Source of the DNA: DATKEJ01 sp963768715
GTDB taxonomy: Bacteria; Bacteroidota; Rhodothermia; Rhodothermales; DATKEJ01
Reading direction: 5' to 3'
Assembly: GCA_963768715.1 (NCBI GenBank)
Contig: CAVYJC010000003.1
Span: 124,001-188,000 of the forward strand
DNA: 64,000 nt
Both the position numbers and the translations under genes were made by a program. Shown here one piece after another: positions 1 to 8,569 of the stretch (position 1 is its first letter; every line of letters starts with the position of its first letter). Below the pieces are notes generated by a model. The model did not search any database, was not told where the DNA came from, and was given only the letters and a program-made list of their open reading frames with translations.

Positions 1-959
1 TCCGGATCGTTGGGCTTGACGAGCAATCCCGTATCCTGATGAAGGATGACCTCGGGCAGCCCGCCAACTTGTGTCGCTACAACAGGTCGAGCCATGAGTC
101 CTGCCTCTTTCGCGACGTTGGGGAGCCCGTCATCTCGTGAAGGAATGAGTACCAGCGTAACCCTGTTGATGAGATCAGGAACCTCTTCCGGATCGACCCA
201 TCCGAGCAATTCGACGGCTGACTCGAGTCCCAGTCTGGCGATGTCTTGCTCAAGCGCGGCGCGCTCCGGCCCATCCCCGCCGAGAACCAGGCGGGCGTCG
301 GGCATTCGACTGAGAATCGAGGCGAAGGCGGTCAATGCCAGATCGAAACCTTTCGATCTCACGAGCCGCCCCAGACAAAGTATTCGCGGCGGCCCGGCCG
401 GTATCGGCGATATGTCAACGGAGGGCGGAGGCTTGCCCTTGTAGATACACGACGAGCGGGAAACCGTCTCTGGAATCCCCTGCCGGATTGTGCTTAGACT
501 TGCCTCCGATACGCACGTCACCCAGTCGGCCGTCGCCAGGATGCGCCCCGCCAGCGAGTCGCTCCCTGTGCCCTCGGGGAGGAAGGCTGAATCCATGCTT
601 ACAAGCACCGGCGCCGGATGTGCATCGGTGGTCTGGGAATGGAAAAGGACGCTTGGCCCGAGGAAGTCGATGTGGACCAGGTCCGGGCTGAATTCCCGTT
701 TCAGGGCGGCAATTCGTTTCTTCATCCCGAAGAGTTGCACGACGTCGCGGCTCTCGAGCGCCGTCCAAAGCGGCCATCGGCAAACCCGCATACCCTCAAA
801 TTCGTCCTCCTCCGGGAGATCCGCATTCTCCTTCAGGGTTACCACCGTAAACTCGTATCCGCGCGGCCGCAGTGCAGGCAGCAGTCGTTTCGACGTCAGG
901 CCGACACCTCCGATGCAGGGCCAGAATCGATCCGACCAGAATAGAATGCGCTTCGTCAT
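1..959 (-). CDS. GT4-family glycosyltransferase, 3' end cut by window edge
   Basis: Reading the minus strand from ATG at 959 gives an open frame that runs off the window start (about 319 residues visible). It starts MTKRILFWSDRFWPCIGGVG, the donor-side Rossmann start with the GGVG loop typical of GT-B fold GT4 enzymes. A second Rossmann block begins near residue 190 (RILCLGRLVRSKGFDLAL). The C-terminal part has GGDGPERAAL, then LGWVDPEEVPDLI and PSRDDGLPNVAKEAGLMARP, the E-x7-E type sugar-nucleotide site of this fold. Family knowledge says it transfers a sugar from a nucleotide donor; donor and acceptor cannot be read from sequence. It lies 60 nt downstream of a GT2 gene in the same direction, so a surface-polysaccharide or protein-glycosylation cluster is likely. 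The last residues and the stop lie outside the window. Confidence 0.85.
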   Translation of the reverse strand, partial: MTKRILFWSDRFWPCIGGVGLTSKRLLPALRPRGYEFTVVTLKENADLPEEDEFEGMRVCRWPLWTALESRDVVQLFGMKKRIAALKREFSPDLVHIDFLGPSVLFHSQTTDAHPAPVLVSMDSAFLPEGTGSDSLAGRILATADWVTCVSEASLSTIRQGIPETVSRSSCIYKGKPPPSVDISPIPAGPPRILCLGRLVRSKGFDLALTAFASILSRMPDARLVLGGDGPERAALEQDIARLGLESAVELLGWVDPEEVPDLINRVTLVLIPSRDDGLPNVAKEAGLMARPVVATQVGGLPEVILHQDTGLLVKPNDP

Positions 960-1019
960 GCTTCTCTCCCACCACGCCAAGTGATGACGCGACTGCCACC
1001 GTTCGAATCAGCCCGGTGG

Positions 1020-1727
1020 CTATTCGACGGTACGCTCGTCAGGATCTCGTTTTCTGTCGATTCTCGCCTTGAGAATGTCGAGAATCGTGTCCCGGCTGTT
1101 CGACGCCAGGTGCCGGCTGCGATTTCCGTCGTGCAGACGGCGGTGGACGAGAACGTCGGGCAGAAGGGCGATGGCAATATTTTTCTCTCTGGCACGCATG
1201 AACCAGTCCAAGTCGTTTCCGTGCTGCAGCGTTTCATCGAACAGGCCGACGGTCCGAAAGACCTCCGCACGGGCCAGCATCGTCACACACAGATAGCCGG
1301 GCATTGCCTCTGCGATGCGATGGTTCTTGAAGCGCTCGGCTTCTTCCTTCATCTCAGGTACCCAAAAGTTCTGGATGTGGGTCACGCACGCATCGAGGGT
1401 GCCGTTAGCCTCGAACTGTTCGACCTGGCGCGTCAGTTTCTCCTTCTGCCAGAGGTCGTCTGCGGCGAGACATGCAACGAGATCGCCGGTGGCAATGCGG
1501 ATGCCATGATTGATCGCTGCGGCCGGTCCGGCATTCGATTGCCGGACAGACCGAACCTGCCCGTCATATCCGGCGATGACATCGGCCGTACCATCCGTCG
1601 ATCCGTCGTCCACTACGATAACCTCGATGGGCCTGTAGGTCTGACCCAGAATGCTGTCCAGAGCTTCGGCCAAATAGCGCTCGCCGTTGAAAACGGGTAC
1701 GACGCAGCTTACGAGAGGCTTCTTCAT
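1020..1727 (-). CDS. GT2-family glycosyltransferase
   Basis: This 235-residue protein has the GT-A fold signature of GT2 enzymes: KPLVSCVVPVFNGERYL at the N-terminus, VIVVDDGSTDGT near residue 40, and the DxD-like AADDLW near 90. A conserved FDETLQHGNDLDWFMRAR block follows near 170, where the ND/ED pair is the usual catalytic-base region. I chose ATG at 1727 because GGAAG lies 7 nt upstream; a TTG six codons earlier is also in frame. It likely adds a sugar from a nucleotide donor at the cytoplasmic membrane, but the sugar is unknown. It lies 24 nt after the PqqD-like gene and 60 nt before a GT4 gene, so the three probably form one transcript. Confidence 0.88.
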   Translation of the reverse strand: MKKPLVSCVVPVFNGERYLAEALDSILGQTYRPIEVIVVDDGSTDGTADVIAGYDGQVRSVRQSNAGPAAAINHGIRIATGDLVACLAADDLWQKEKLTRQVEQFEANGTLDACVTHIQNFWVPEMKEEAERFKNHRIAEAMPGYLCVTMLARAEVFRTVGLFDETLQHGNDLDWFMRAREKNIAIALLPDVLVHRRLHDGNRSRHLASNSRDTILDILKARIDRKRDPDERTVE

Positions 1728-1751
1728 CGTTCTTCCGACTATCAATCGCTA

Positions 1752-2219
1752 TTACTGACCCTCGCCGGAAGGTGCGTCACCAGTCGCTCTCCACGGCGTG
1801 TTCTCGAGTCCCGGCTGTGGTGGATCGAGAGCCAGTAGATCGCCCATATCCCGGTAGATGTTGAGCACAGGCGGTGTGTAGGCGAGTCGCTCCACTCCAT
1901 TGCCGTCCGGAGGCGCAAGACCCGTCATCTCCTCATCCGATGCCTCGATCAACTTCTCCTCGAGGAGTTGCGCAACAAGGTGGTTCACATCCGACTCAGC
2001 CTGCGAACGCGTGACGTCATAGCGAGCCATGATCGCTCCGAGAATCTCATCGAGACTGCGCACCTCTGCGATCAGGTTCCAAATCAACCCGGCGACACCG
2101 TCCATGCTGTAGTAAATGCCGTTCGACAGGTTGATCACGATAGCCTCACCTTCGATAACCTTAGAGACTACGTCGTCACGATTGGGACGAAGTCGCTTGC
2201 CGAGATCAGACATACGCAA
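1752..2219 (-). CDS. PqqD-like (RRE-type) protein with conserved C-terminal tail
   Basis: The 155-residue product matches the PqqD fold: EGEAIVINLSNGIYYSMDGV near residues 22-42, then VAGLIWNLI and a helical region ending VAQLLEEKLIEA. PqqD-like domains (RiPP recognition elements) bind leader peptides and present them to radical-SAM or other maturases. The protein continues past the domain with YTPPVLNIYRDMGDLLALDP and GLENTPW (about residues 113-142). From memory, tails of this type recur in stand-alone PqqD-family proteins. No maturase or clear precursor is visible here; two glycosyltransferases follow. The role is therefore open: peptide modification, or a glycan-cluster accessory. Start ATG at 2219; an ATG two codons later is equally possible. 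Confidence 0.75.
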   Translation of the reverse strand: MRMSDLGKRLRPNRDDVVSKVIEGEAIVINLSNGIYYSMDGVAGLIWNLIAEVRSLDEILGAIMARYDVTRSQAESDVNHLVAQLLEEKLIEASDEEMTGLAPPDGNGVERLAYTPPVLNIYRDMGDLLALDPPQPGLENTPWRATGDAPSGEGQ

Positions 2220-2546
2220 TTGATTGATGACGATGGAGAAGATAGTTCGATTTGCCGTTGGACGACCGGTCTAAGAGTAAGTATTCCCCGGGTTACTTGG
2301 AAATGGGGATTCAAAGATTCGTTCATACGAACCATCGACGAAGCGGCACCCGGCACGATACTCGTTTGGGACAACCACTATGGACATCATTTACGCCAAG
2401 GCATGGGCGTAGACGGCCCAGTACTCTTCGAGCGCCCCGATACGAAGTTACTCACGAGTTTCACCAAGGGCAGCTTCCAGCCGGGTAGTCGTTTCAACCC
2501 GGGTGTCGAGGCTGCTCTCCCCGTGGTCTGACGGGCGACGGTTAAC
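2220..2546. other. intergenic stretch, no supported gene
   Basis: This 327-bp stretch lies between the start of the PqqD-like gene and the stop of the beta-propeller gene, both on the minus strand. Short open frames on both strands lack a ribosome site and family-like sequence. It presumably holds the promoter of the PqqD-like gene. I see no repeat array and no strong hairpin. Confidence 0.5.
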
Positions 2547-3719
2547 CTATTTTCTGACCATGACTCCCGTGTAGCTGAGTCCGCTCACTTGAAGGCGGTA
2601 TACGTAACGACCGCTGGATAGTCCTGAGCCGTCGACATCGAACTGGTTTCGACCAGCTCGCGCCGAGGCCTTTCTCGTGGTCGAGACGAGCCGTCCTTGC
2701 AGATCGAATACCTGAAGAATGACGGATCCACCAACATCCATTGTAAAGGGGATGGCCGTGTGCAAAGCGAACGGATTCGGAAAGTTCGTCTCCGCCTCGA
2801 AGCTGAAAGATTCGGGGACGACGTCGCTGGTAGACGTGACGGTCTCCTGCGGCCCAAAGATTAGAGAATTCGGATGGACCAGCCCTCCGTCCTCGCCAAT
2901 GAACTTCCCGCCGCCCTGTCCGGTTAGGAGCGAATAGGTCTTGATCGTGTTCTCGCTCCAATCGGCAGCATATAACCGTCCGTCCGGGCCCTGGGTTATT
3001 CCCTCCGCGTTGACCAAGCCCTGAATGAACGTGCGCTTAAACGCTCCAGTTTCCCCGTCGAAGGCATTTACTCGTCCGCTCGACCAGTCGACAACCATGA
3101 GATCACCGTTGCGTGCCCAATAGATGTCAATGGGCGACTGCACGGGGTCCGATGGAGTGAAGTAGCCGATCCGGCTGCCGTCGGGCGCATACTTGATCAC
3201 CCTCTTTTCGAAGTACGAGGCCAGATACATGTTGCCGTCTGCATCCCAATCTTGGTCGCTGGCTCCGAGGGGGTTGTCGGTGGTGAACTCATCGATGAAT
3301 TCACCCGTTTCAGGATTGAACCTCACGACATTTCTCTTGCTCGAGCCTTGCCCCCACTGGCTCACGTACATAAGTCCGTCGGGTCCCCACGATATCTTCG
3401 TCGGACTGTCGAGCTCGTAGCCGGAAGTAAACGGCCCAAGAAATTCACCGGTGCCGCCGTCGAACTTCAAAATTTCGGGCGTGCCGAAACCTGAAACGTA
3501 GACAAATCCGTCGGGACCGTAGATCACCTCCTGCGTGTTCTCGAGTCCCCCGATTCCCGGTGGAGCCCAGTTCCGGATAAACTCACCTGTGTGAGCGTCA
3601 TACATGCGGACGGAATTGGTTCCACTGCTGCTCACCAGCAGGAACGTCTCATTTTGGGCGTAGGCGCTGGCAGCCGCGAAAACGAGTCCGGCGCCAACAA
3701 TGATGCGTGCGAAGTACAT
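2547..3719 (-). CDS. secreted beta-propeller protein with T9SS sorting domain
   Basis: The 390-residue protein starts with a signal peptide (MYFARIIVGAGLVFAAASAYAQ, cut after AYA). It continues with six to seven blade-like repeats of about 45 residues containing GPDGFVYVSGFG, WGPDGLMYVSQW and GPDGRLYAADWS, the NHL/SMP-30 type of beta-propeller. Residues from about 310 form a C-terminal sorting domain: NFPNPFALHTAIPF, then VFDLQGRLV and LSSGRYVYRLQVSG. This is the type-A signal used by the Por (type IX) secretion system of Bacteroidota, so the protein is expected to cross the outer membrane and be attached or released. No catalytic residues are evident; it may bind a ligand or scaffold. It stands alone between differently oriented genes. 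Confidence 0.85.
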   Translation of the reverse strand: MYFARIIVGAGLVFAAASAYAQNETFLLVSSSGTNSVRMYDAHTGEFIRNWAPPGIGGLENTQEVIYGPDGFVYVSGFGTPEILKFDGGTGEFLGPFTSGYELDSPTKISWGPDGLMYVSQWGQGSSKRNVVRFNPETGEFIDEFTTDNPLGASDQDWDADGNMYLASYFEKRVIKYAPDGSRIGYFTPSDPVQSPIDIYWARNGDLMVVDWSSGRVNAFDGETGAFKRTFIQGLVNAEGITQGPDGRLYAADWSENTIKTYSLLTGQGGGKFIGEDGGLVHPNSLIFGPQETVTSTSDVVPESFSFEAETNFPNPFALHTAIPFTMDVGGSVILQVFDLQGRLVSTTRKASARAGRNQFDVDGSGLSSGRYVYRLQVSGLSYTGVMVRK

Positions 3720-4038
3720 AGCTTACCTTCATTATGTCTGTGCAGCGGTGTAGTTGGCGGTGAGCTGCGAGATCTAAACAGACCTGGTGGATTGATCGCC
3801 CGAATGTTCGCCAATACCGGCGAGATTCGTTGGCTTCCTGTGCACGAACGGATCAATGCGGCGTGCGAATGGGAGTATTGGGCGTCTGAGGCGCAAGATC
3901 CTGGACCAGGTGCGGTTGCGCCCGGCACCGCAACGCGCCGCATACGCACAATACTAATTTCCCGCAGCGCTTAACGTCGACTTGATAAACTATCATGATG
4001 CCGTCGTCCGACGGCGCACATACACGCTGGAGGTTCAA
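3720..4038. other. divergent intergenic region upstream of peroxiredoxin
   Basis: This 319-bp region separates the divergent propeller and peroxiredoxin genes and should carry both promoters; I cannot place either with confidence. It contains GGTGAGCTGCGAG at 3759-3771. The same 13-mer recurs, in the same orientation, at 4803-4815 on the other side of the peroxiredoxin gene. No gene is supported. Confidence 0.5.
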
Positions 4039-4713
4039 ATGGAACCAACCGAGTTTGCCCAAAACGGCATGTCAAAACACTTCGCGTTTCCACGACTCAA
4101 TGAGCCCGCCCCATACTTCGAAGCAAAGACGACTCAGGGCATCCGAAAACTGACCGATTATCGTGGCCGCTGGCTGATCCTGTTCTCTCATCCCGCCGAC
4201 TTCACGCCTGTCTGTACGACAGAGTTCATCGCCTTCGCGCGAAACTACAAGAACTTTCAAAAGATCAATACGGACCTGCTCGGACTATCGATTGACAGCA
4301 CGTTCGCACATCTCGCCTGGATCCGTAACATCAAGGACAAATTCGATGTCGAGATTCCCTTTCCGATCATCGAAGATTTGACCATGAAAGTGGCGAGGTC
4401 CTACGGGATGATTCATCCCGGCGCGAGTGACACCTCGGCGGTGAGAGCCTTGTTCTTGATCGATCCCGACGGGATTCTCCGCGCGATGATCTACTACCCG
4501 CTGTCGAACGGACGATCAATTGTGGAGATTCTGAGGCTGGTCAAGGCGGTACAGACGACCGCCGAATTCAAGGTTGCGACGCCCGAAGGCTGGCAAGCCG
4601 GAGACAAGGTCATCGTCCCACCCCCACAAACCGCAGACGAAGCAAACGAGCGCATGGCCCATTCGAATGGCTATGAATGCGTTGACTGGTACTTCTGCAA
4701 GAGAGAGCTCTGA
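4039..4713 (+). CDS. peroxiredoxin, Prx6/1-Cys-like class
   Basis: The 224-residue enzyme reduces peroxides with thiols in the cytoplasm. The peroxidatic Cys59 sits in SHPADFTPVCTTE, and the later Arg in AVRALFLIDPDG fits the active-site Arg of the family. The long C-terminal arm (IVEILRLVKAVQ then EGWQAGDKVIVPPP) is the Prx6-type dimerisation arm. Two further cysteines sit near the end (C214 and C220 in YECVDWYFC). Similar archaeal and bacterial enzymes resolve the sulfenate with such C-terminal cysteines, so a 2-Cys mechanism is plausible. Start ATG at 4039 is chosen because GGAGG lies 5 nt upstream; an upstream TTG is less likely. It is monocistronic, followed by a terminator-like hairpin. 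Confidence 0.92.
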   Translation: MEPTEFAQNGMSKHFAFPRLNEPAPYFEAKTTQGIRKLTDYRGRWLILFSHPADFTPVCTTEFIAFARNYKNFQKINTDLLGLSIDSTFAHLAWIRNIKDKFDVEIPFPIIEDLTMKVARSYGMIHPGASDTSAVRALFLIDPDGILRAMIYYPLSNGRSIVEILRLVKAVQTTAEFKVATPEGWQAGDKVIVPPPQTADEANERMAHSNGYECVDWYFCKREL

Positions 4714-4724
4714 TCGAAGACTAG

Positions 4725-4749
4725 GGGATCCGGCCGGTATCCGGGTCCC
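4725..4749 (+). terminator. hairpin after peroxiredoxin gene
   Basis: GGGATCCGG (4725-4733) pairs with CCGGGTCCC (4741-4749) over 9 bp with one G-U wobble and a 7-nt loop, starting 11 nt after the peroxiredoxin stop. There is no clean T-run after it, so termination strength is uncertain. Confidence 0.45.
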
Positions 4750-4790
4750 TTCGCCATTGGCCCGCCGTTACGAAAATAGTGCCCTCTCAC

Positions 4791-4844
4791 AACGTCGGGC
4801 GGGGTGAGCTGCGAGCTCAAAGCCGTCCGCCACCGCCCAACGTT
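4791..4844. repeat. imperfect palindrome, attC-like in layout
   Basis: AACGTCGGGCGG (4791-4802) and CCGCCCAACGTT (4833-4844) are inverted arms matching at 11 of 12 positions around a 30-nt centre that holds GGTGAGCTGCGAG. The right arm ends CGTTAGTC, close to the GTTRRRY end of integron attC sites. The left end is a poorer match, and no integrase is in the window. A plain transcription hairpin is the simpler alternative. Confidence 0.35.
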
Positions 4845-4926
4845 AGTCGTTCGGGAGTTCAGACCTTACCTTCAACTGAACAATGGTTCACACAGCCCTT
4901 CCTCGCACCACTCCTCGGAGAGCTCG

Positions 4927-6696
4927 ATGGACGAATCTCAATCCCAACTTCAGGACCGCGTAGCGGCGCTCGAGAAGGCCGTCGCGGAGTTGCGCGCCCA
5001 ATTGGACCCCCGACCGACGGCCGCAACACCAACAGATGCCGGTGGGGAAATCGAAAGAATCCGGTTGACAACGCCGCCCAAACGACGAAAGTCGGCGGGC
5101 CCGAAACGACGCAAACAGACACCGTCGATTTCGCTTCCGGATGATCCGGAAGTCCTTCTGAAGTGGGCAGGAATCGGCCTGGTCGTCCTCTCCATCGCCT
5201 TCCTTTTCAAATACGCCGTGGACGAAGATTGGCTCACGCCAACTATCCAAGTCGTTCTCGGTGGTGTACTCGGACTCATCCTTCTGGGCATCGGCGGCCT
5301 CGTCTACTCGAAACGTGCTCGCTTCGGCCAGGTGCTGCAGGGAGGAGGGATCGCGGCGTTCTACATCACGCTTTTCGCTGGTTTCCAGCTGCTCGACGTC
5401 CTGGACAACCGCACGTCGTTCGCCGGCATGGTGGTCGTGACACTCGCAGGATTCGCCTTGGGCCTGTACCAGAAGGACCCGCCACTCGTCGTTCTAGGAC
5501 TTCTCGGCGGGCTGGCGACGCCTTTCCTTCTATACACCGGTCAGGGCGACGTTCCGGGTTTGATGTCCTACACCTGCTTGCTGCTCGCTGCCACGACCGT
5601 AATCTACCTGAGCTACGGATGGCGATCCGTGCTGTACGTCACGGTAGTCGGTGGATGGCTGGTCTTCGCAATTGCGCAGTCGCAGCTGCCCTGGGACGTA
5701 TCACTGCAGACCGGAGATCGCCTGGCGATACAACTCGCGGTTGTATTCGGCGTGATAGCATTCTGGCTCGCGCCGGTCGTCCGCGAAGTGCTGCGGCTTC
5801 AAAAACCCGACGCGGTTTCGTCGCGGGACATGCAGTCGCAGGTCGCTACGTCCCTCGAGCGCGTCTTGCGGAACGTCGTCCACCAGCTCATTGTCGTAAC
5901 GCCACTAGTCGCCATCGCACTTTCTGCGGAAATCTGGCGCCTGCCAAAGACACAGACCGGACTGATTTCCGCGGGAGCTACCGCGGTTTACGTCCTCGTG
6001 GCTCTGGCGCTGCGATCCGACGCCGTCAAGCGGGTGCGCTACTCACATGCCGTCATGAGCGGCCTGCTGGCAACGCTGACCGTCGTCCTGCTACTTGACG
6101 GCAACGGACTTCTCGTATGCCTGGCTGCCGAAGTGGCAGTCCTTCACATCCTCGCCAGCAAGCTCAACGACAAACTCTTGCGTTCGGGCGCACACGCCCT
6201 TTTCGTCATCGTTGCACTCTGGATGTGGATCCGACTGGCCGATCACACGGGGGTGACGCCGCCCATCGTCAATATCGACGCCCTGAGCGATCTAGTAGCG
6301 CTCGCGCTGGCCGTCGCAGCTGCACTTTCCGTGCGCGTGGACCAGCATCAGCGGGTCTACTTCGCGCTGACGTATGCCGGCGCGCTCGCGTGGCTCTACA
6401 GAGAACTTTCGACCTTCCCCAATGGACAGGCCTATGTATCCGCAGCCTGGGGACTCATCGGCGTCTCATTGCTCATATTCGGCCTGAGAAGACACAAGGA
6501 AATGATTCGCGGCGCGGGACTCGCGACACTGGTGCTGGTCGTCGGCAAACTCTTCGTAGTGGATCTCGCTCAGCTGGACTCGCTCTGGCGCGTGGCTGTA
6601 TTTCTGGGAATCGGCGCCGGATTTCTTACCGTCGGCTACTTCCTGCCGCAACTTTGGAAGCCGCTGGTCGAACAGGAAGACGCGCCAACCGATTAG
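4927..6696 (+). CDS. DUF2339 polytopic membrane protein
   Basis: The 589-residue product begins with a soluble coiled-coil (DESQSQLQDRVAALEKAVAEL) and a basic linker rich in KRRK. It then has some fifteen hydrophobic segments in pairs, starting with WAGIGLVVLSIAFLFKYAV and ending LFGLRRHKEMIRGAG and LGIGAGFLTVGYFLPQLW. This architecture is that of the DUF2339 family, whose function is not established. The motif LQGGGIAAFYITLFAGFQLL near residue 140 is a family hallmark. I chose ATG at 4927 (GGAG 7 nt upstream) over a longer in-frame extension that reads through the palindrome at 4791-4844. Its stop overlaps by 4 bp with that of the convergent lipoprotein gene. Confidence 0.85.
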   Translation: MDESQSQLQDRVAALEKAVAELRAQLDPRPTAATPTDAGGEIERIRLTTPPKRRKSAGPKRRKQTPSISLPDDPEVLLKWAGIGLVVLSIAFLFKYAVDEDWLTPTIQVVLGGVLGLILLGIGGLVYSKRARFGQVLQGGGIAAFYITLFAGFQLLDVLDNRTSFAGMVVVTLAGFALGLYQKDPPLVVLGLLGGLATPFLLYTGQGDVPGLMSYTCLLLAATTVIYLSYGWRSVLYVTVVGGWLVFAIAQSQLPWDVSLQTGDRLAIQLAVVFGVIAFWLAPVVREVLRLQKPDAVSSRDMQSQVATSLERVLRNVVHQLIVVTPLVAIALSAEIWRLPKTQTGLISAGATAVYVLVALALRSDAVKRVRYSHAVMSGLLATLTVVLLLDGNGLLVCLAAEVAVLHILASKLNDKLLRSGAHALFVIVALWMWIRLADHTGVTPPIVNIDALSDLVALALAVAAALSVRVDQHQRVYFALTYAGALAWLYRELSTFPNGQAYVSAAWGLIGVSLLIFGLRRHKEMIRGAGLATLVLVVGKLFVVDLAQLDSLWRVAVFLGIGAGFLTVGYFLPQLWKPLVEQEDAPTD

Positions 6697-7232
6697 CGTT
6701 TGGCGTTCTCCGAGACCCGTCGCTCCACGACGGCCTTCATGCTTTCACGCATTCCTGCCGAAGTGGCCAGACGGATTGCGTCTGCGGGGTCAATCTCTTC
6801 GTGTTCGATCAGCCAGACGGCCCACAGGCCTGCCGCCCGGTTTCCGGATCCGCAGTGCAGAAGTGCCGGTCCATCTCGCTCGTCCATGAACTGTGCAAAC
6901 GCCGCCACTTCATCGTCCGTGATCTCGTTTACTGGATTGCTCATTTCAATCCGGTGAAACGACATGCCGAGCGCCTCGACGCGACTCTCCTCATCCCAGT
7001 CGACCTCTCCCTCAGAACGAACCGAAACCACGTCGCGATATCCTTCACGGGCTAGATACTCCAACGCTTCTTCTGTCGGCTGCCCTCCGATCAATAGGTC
7101 ACCTGTGAGCGCGGCATTTTGCATGCCGCTGACCTCTTGTGGCTTCGGCTCGAGAGCCGAGTGGGATGCCTGACAGGCACCGAGAAGCGTAAGGATGAAG
7201 AAGAGCGGGGCAAATCTCGTTCCGATAGTCAT
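6693..7232 (-). CDS. phosphatase-like lipoprotein (DUF442/BLH family type)
   Basis: The 179-residue protein has a lipoprotein signal (FILTLLGAC, Cys20). A small phosphatase-like domain follows: LLIGGQPTEEALEYLAREGY near 50, VVSVRSEGE near 70, and the P-loop HCGSGNRAAGLWAVW near 125. HC-x2-G-x-R is the dual-specificity phosphatase loop; here it reads HCGSGNR, so the nucleophilic Cys and the Arg are present. The layout is that of the DUF442 (beta-lactamase-hydrolase-like) proteins. It likely acts in the periplasm on an unknown phosphorylated substrate. The gene converges on the DUF2339 gene with a four-base overlap of stop codons. Confidence 0.75.
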   Translation of the reverse strand: MTIGTRFAPLFFILTLLGACQASHSALEPKPQEVSGMQNAALTGDLLIGGQPTEEALEYLAREGYRDVVSVRSEGEVDWDEESRVEALGMSFHRIEMSNPVNEITDDEVAAFAQFMDERDGPALLHCGSGNRAAGLWAVWLIEHEEIDPADAIRLATSAGMRESMKAVVERRVSENAKR

Positions 7233-7366
7233 GATCCTGTTGTTCGCAGACGTAATTCGAGCGGTTGCGTAATGACGGACGTGTGCTTAGACGCTGCGAC
7301 CCGAGATCCCGTTTCAGGAAGTCGATTCCGGCGGACCCGCGTGCGATCAATCAGGATCGATGAAGG

Positions 7367-8545
7367 CTACTCGACGATGGTCGGCCGAAGGGGCGCCTGC
7401 AATCTTCGAACGAAGCGATCCAGGTATTCCCACCAGTCCTCGACCGTTTCAAAATCCCCTGAAGCGGTCCATCCTGACCCGATGTATTGGGTCACTGCCT
7501 GCGCCGACTCGGCGGAACTCACGGCGAGATAGTGATCATCGGTCTCTTCGAACCCGTTGAGACGATCGGTGGGCAATATGACGGCACTGCCGAGCTCGCC
7601 GTGGCCTCCGTTCTTTCGTTCAACGGGTCCCCAGGTACTCAGCCACGACCAGGAGGCGCCTCGCTTCGTGGATCCGACAATGCCCTCCTTCCGCTTGACG
7701 AAGCCAACCACGAACGGAACCGGATCTCCTGAGTCGGTCCGGAACACGAGTTCCTCCCGATAGAGATTTTGCCCGGCATCAATAGTGATGCGCCTGGTTT
7801 GTCGAACCCTCAGCTGTTCTGCCTCCCAGGGGTCATAAGTCACTTCGAAAGCCGCACGTATTGGCCCCTGTGCAATGATGCGATGATCCTTGAAGTTTTC
7901 GGCAGGAAAAAGTGCATGGTTGATCCAAACCGCTGAACCGCCTGCACCCAACGTCGGGCCGACTGTAAAGAAATCGGCTCCCTCACCGCGATCGACATGG
8001 TAAGCGTCGTGTCCGGCGCCATACCAGCGGTCGATTACCAGATCGCGCGTCCGCTTCACCCAGACGTCGATGCCGCTGCTATGGAGCGGGTCGTAATCCG
8101 GGTTCGTCCACAGTCCTTGCCCGTATGCCCGGAAGGCAATCCGATCGCTCTCCCAGGCAACATCATCGCGCTCGGGGATGTAAGCCGCATACGCTCTGCC
8201 GGGCCAGGCACGAACGCCATTTCCCAATCCGATCGAGTAGCGCCGGGTCTCGTTCGCCCACAGACTCACGAGAAAGAGTAACTGGTCAGGCTCGCCATCC
8301 CCGTCATCGTCCCATAGTTGACTGATCACGTCGGTGCCGGTTGCCGGATCCCTAACGGAAAGGAGGTTGGGATCCGTCAGGTCGAGTTTCCGGCGCAACT
8401 CCGCCAGACCTACCGCGACCACTTCGTCCGCTCGCGGCTCGGCCAACGTGTTCTTGAGCTCGACCGTTACCTGGGCCGACGAAATCCCAGCGCCAAAAAA
8501 TGCCGTTTGTGCGACGACAAGCGATGAGATAAAAGCAATACGCAT
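7367..8545 (-). CDS. secreted DUF4861 family protein
   Basis: The 392-residue protein carries a signal peptide (FFGAGISSAQ, cut after SAQ). The beta-rich body is typical of DUF4861: LWDDDGDGEPDQLLFLV near 77, WESDRIAFRAYGQGLW near 130, and then DVWVKRTRDLVIDRWY. Late blocks include ITIDAGQNLYREELVF and VGFVKRKEGIV. In Bacteroidota this family is often found with polysaccharide-degradation genes, but its activity is not established. It starts 24 nt after the SMC stop in the same direction, so it may be co-transcribed with smc, an odd pairing that may only reflect compact packing. No sorting domain is seen, so a periplasmic location is likely. Confidence 0.72.
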   Translation of the reverse strand: MRIAFISSLVVAQTAFFGAGISSAQVTVELKNTLAEPRADEVVAVGLAELRRKLDLTDPNLLSVRDPATGTDVISQLWDDDGDGEPDQLLFLVSLWANETRRYSIGLGNGVRAWPGRAYAAYIPERDDVAWESDRIAFRAYGQGLWTNPDYDPLHSSGIDVWVKRTRDLVIDRWYGAGHDAYHVDRGEGADFFTVGPTLGAGGSAVWINHALFPAENFKDHRIIAQGPIRAAFEVTYDPWEAEQLRVRQTRRITIDAGQNLYREELVFRTDSGDPVPFVVGFVKRKEGIVGSTKRGASWSWLSTWGPVERKNGGHGELGSAVILPTDRLNGFEETDDHYLAVSSAESAQAVTQYIGSGWTASGDFETVEDWWEYLDRFVRRLQAPLRPTIVE

Positions 8546-8569
8546 GATGTCTGGGGACTTGTAACTGAC

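Noticed and set aside
981..1838. 285-codon frame opposite the GT2 gene
   Set aside because: It is the shadow of the GT2 gene and shows no domain.
2168..2374. possible small peptide upstream of PqqD-like gene (NCVC near its end), considered as a RiPP precursor
   Set aside because: It overlaps the start of the PqqD-like gene, has no ribosome site and no leader/core pattern.
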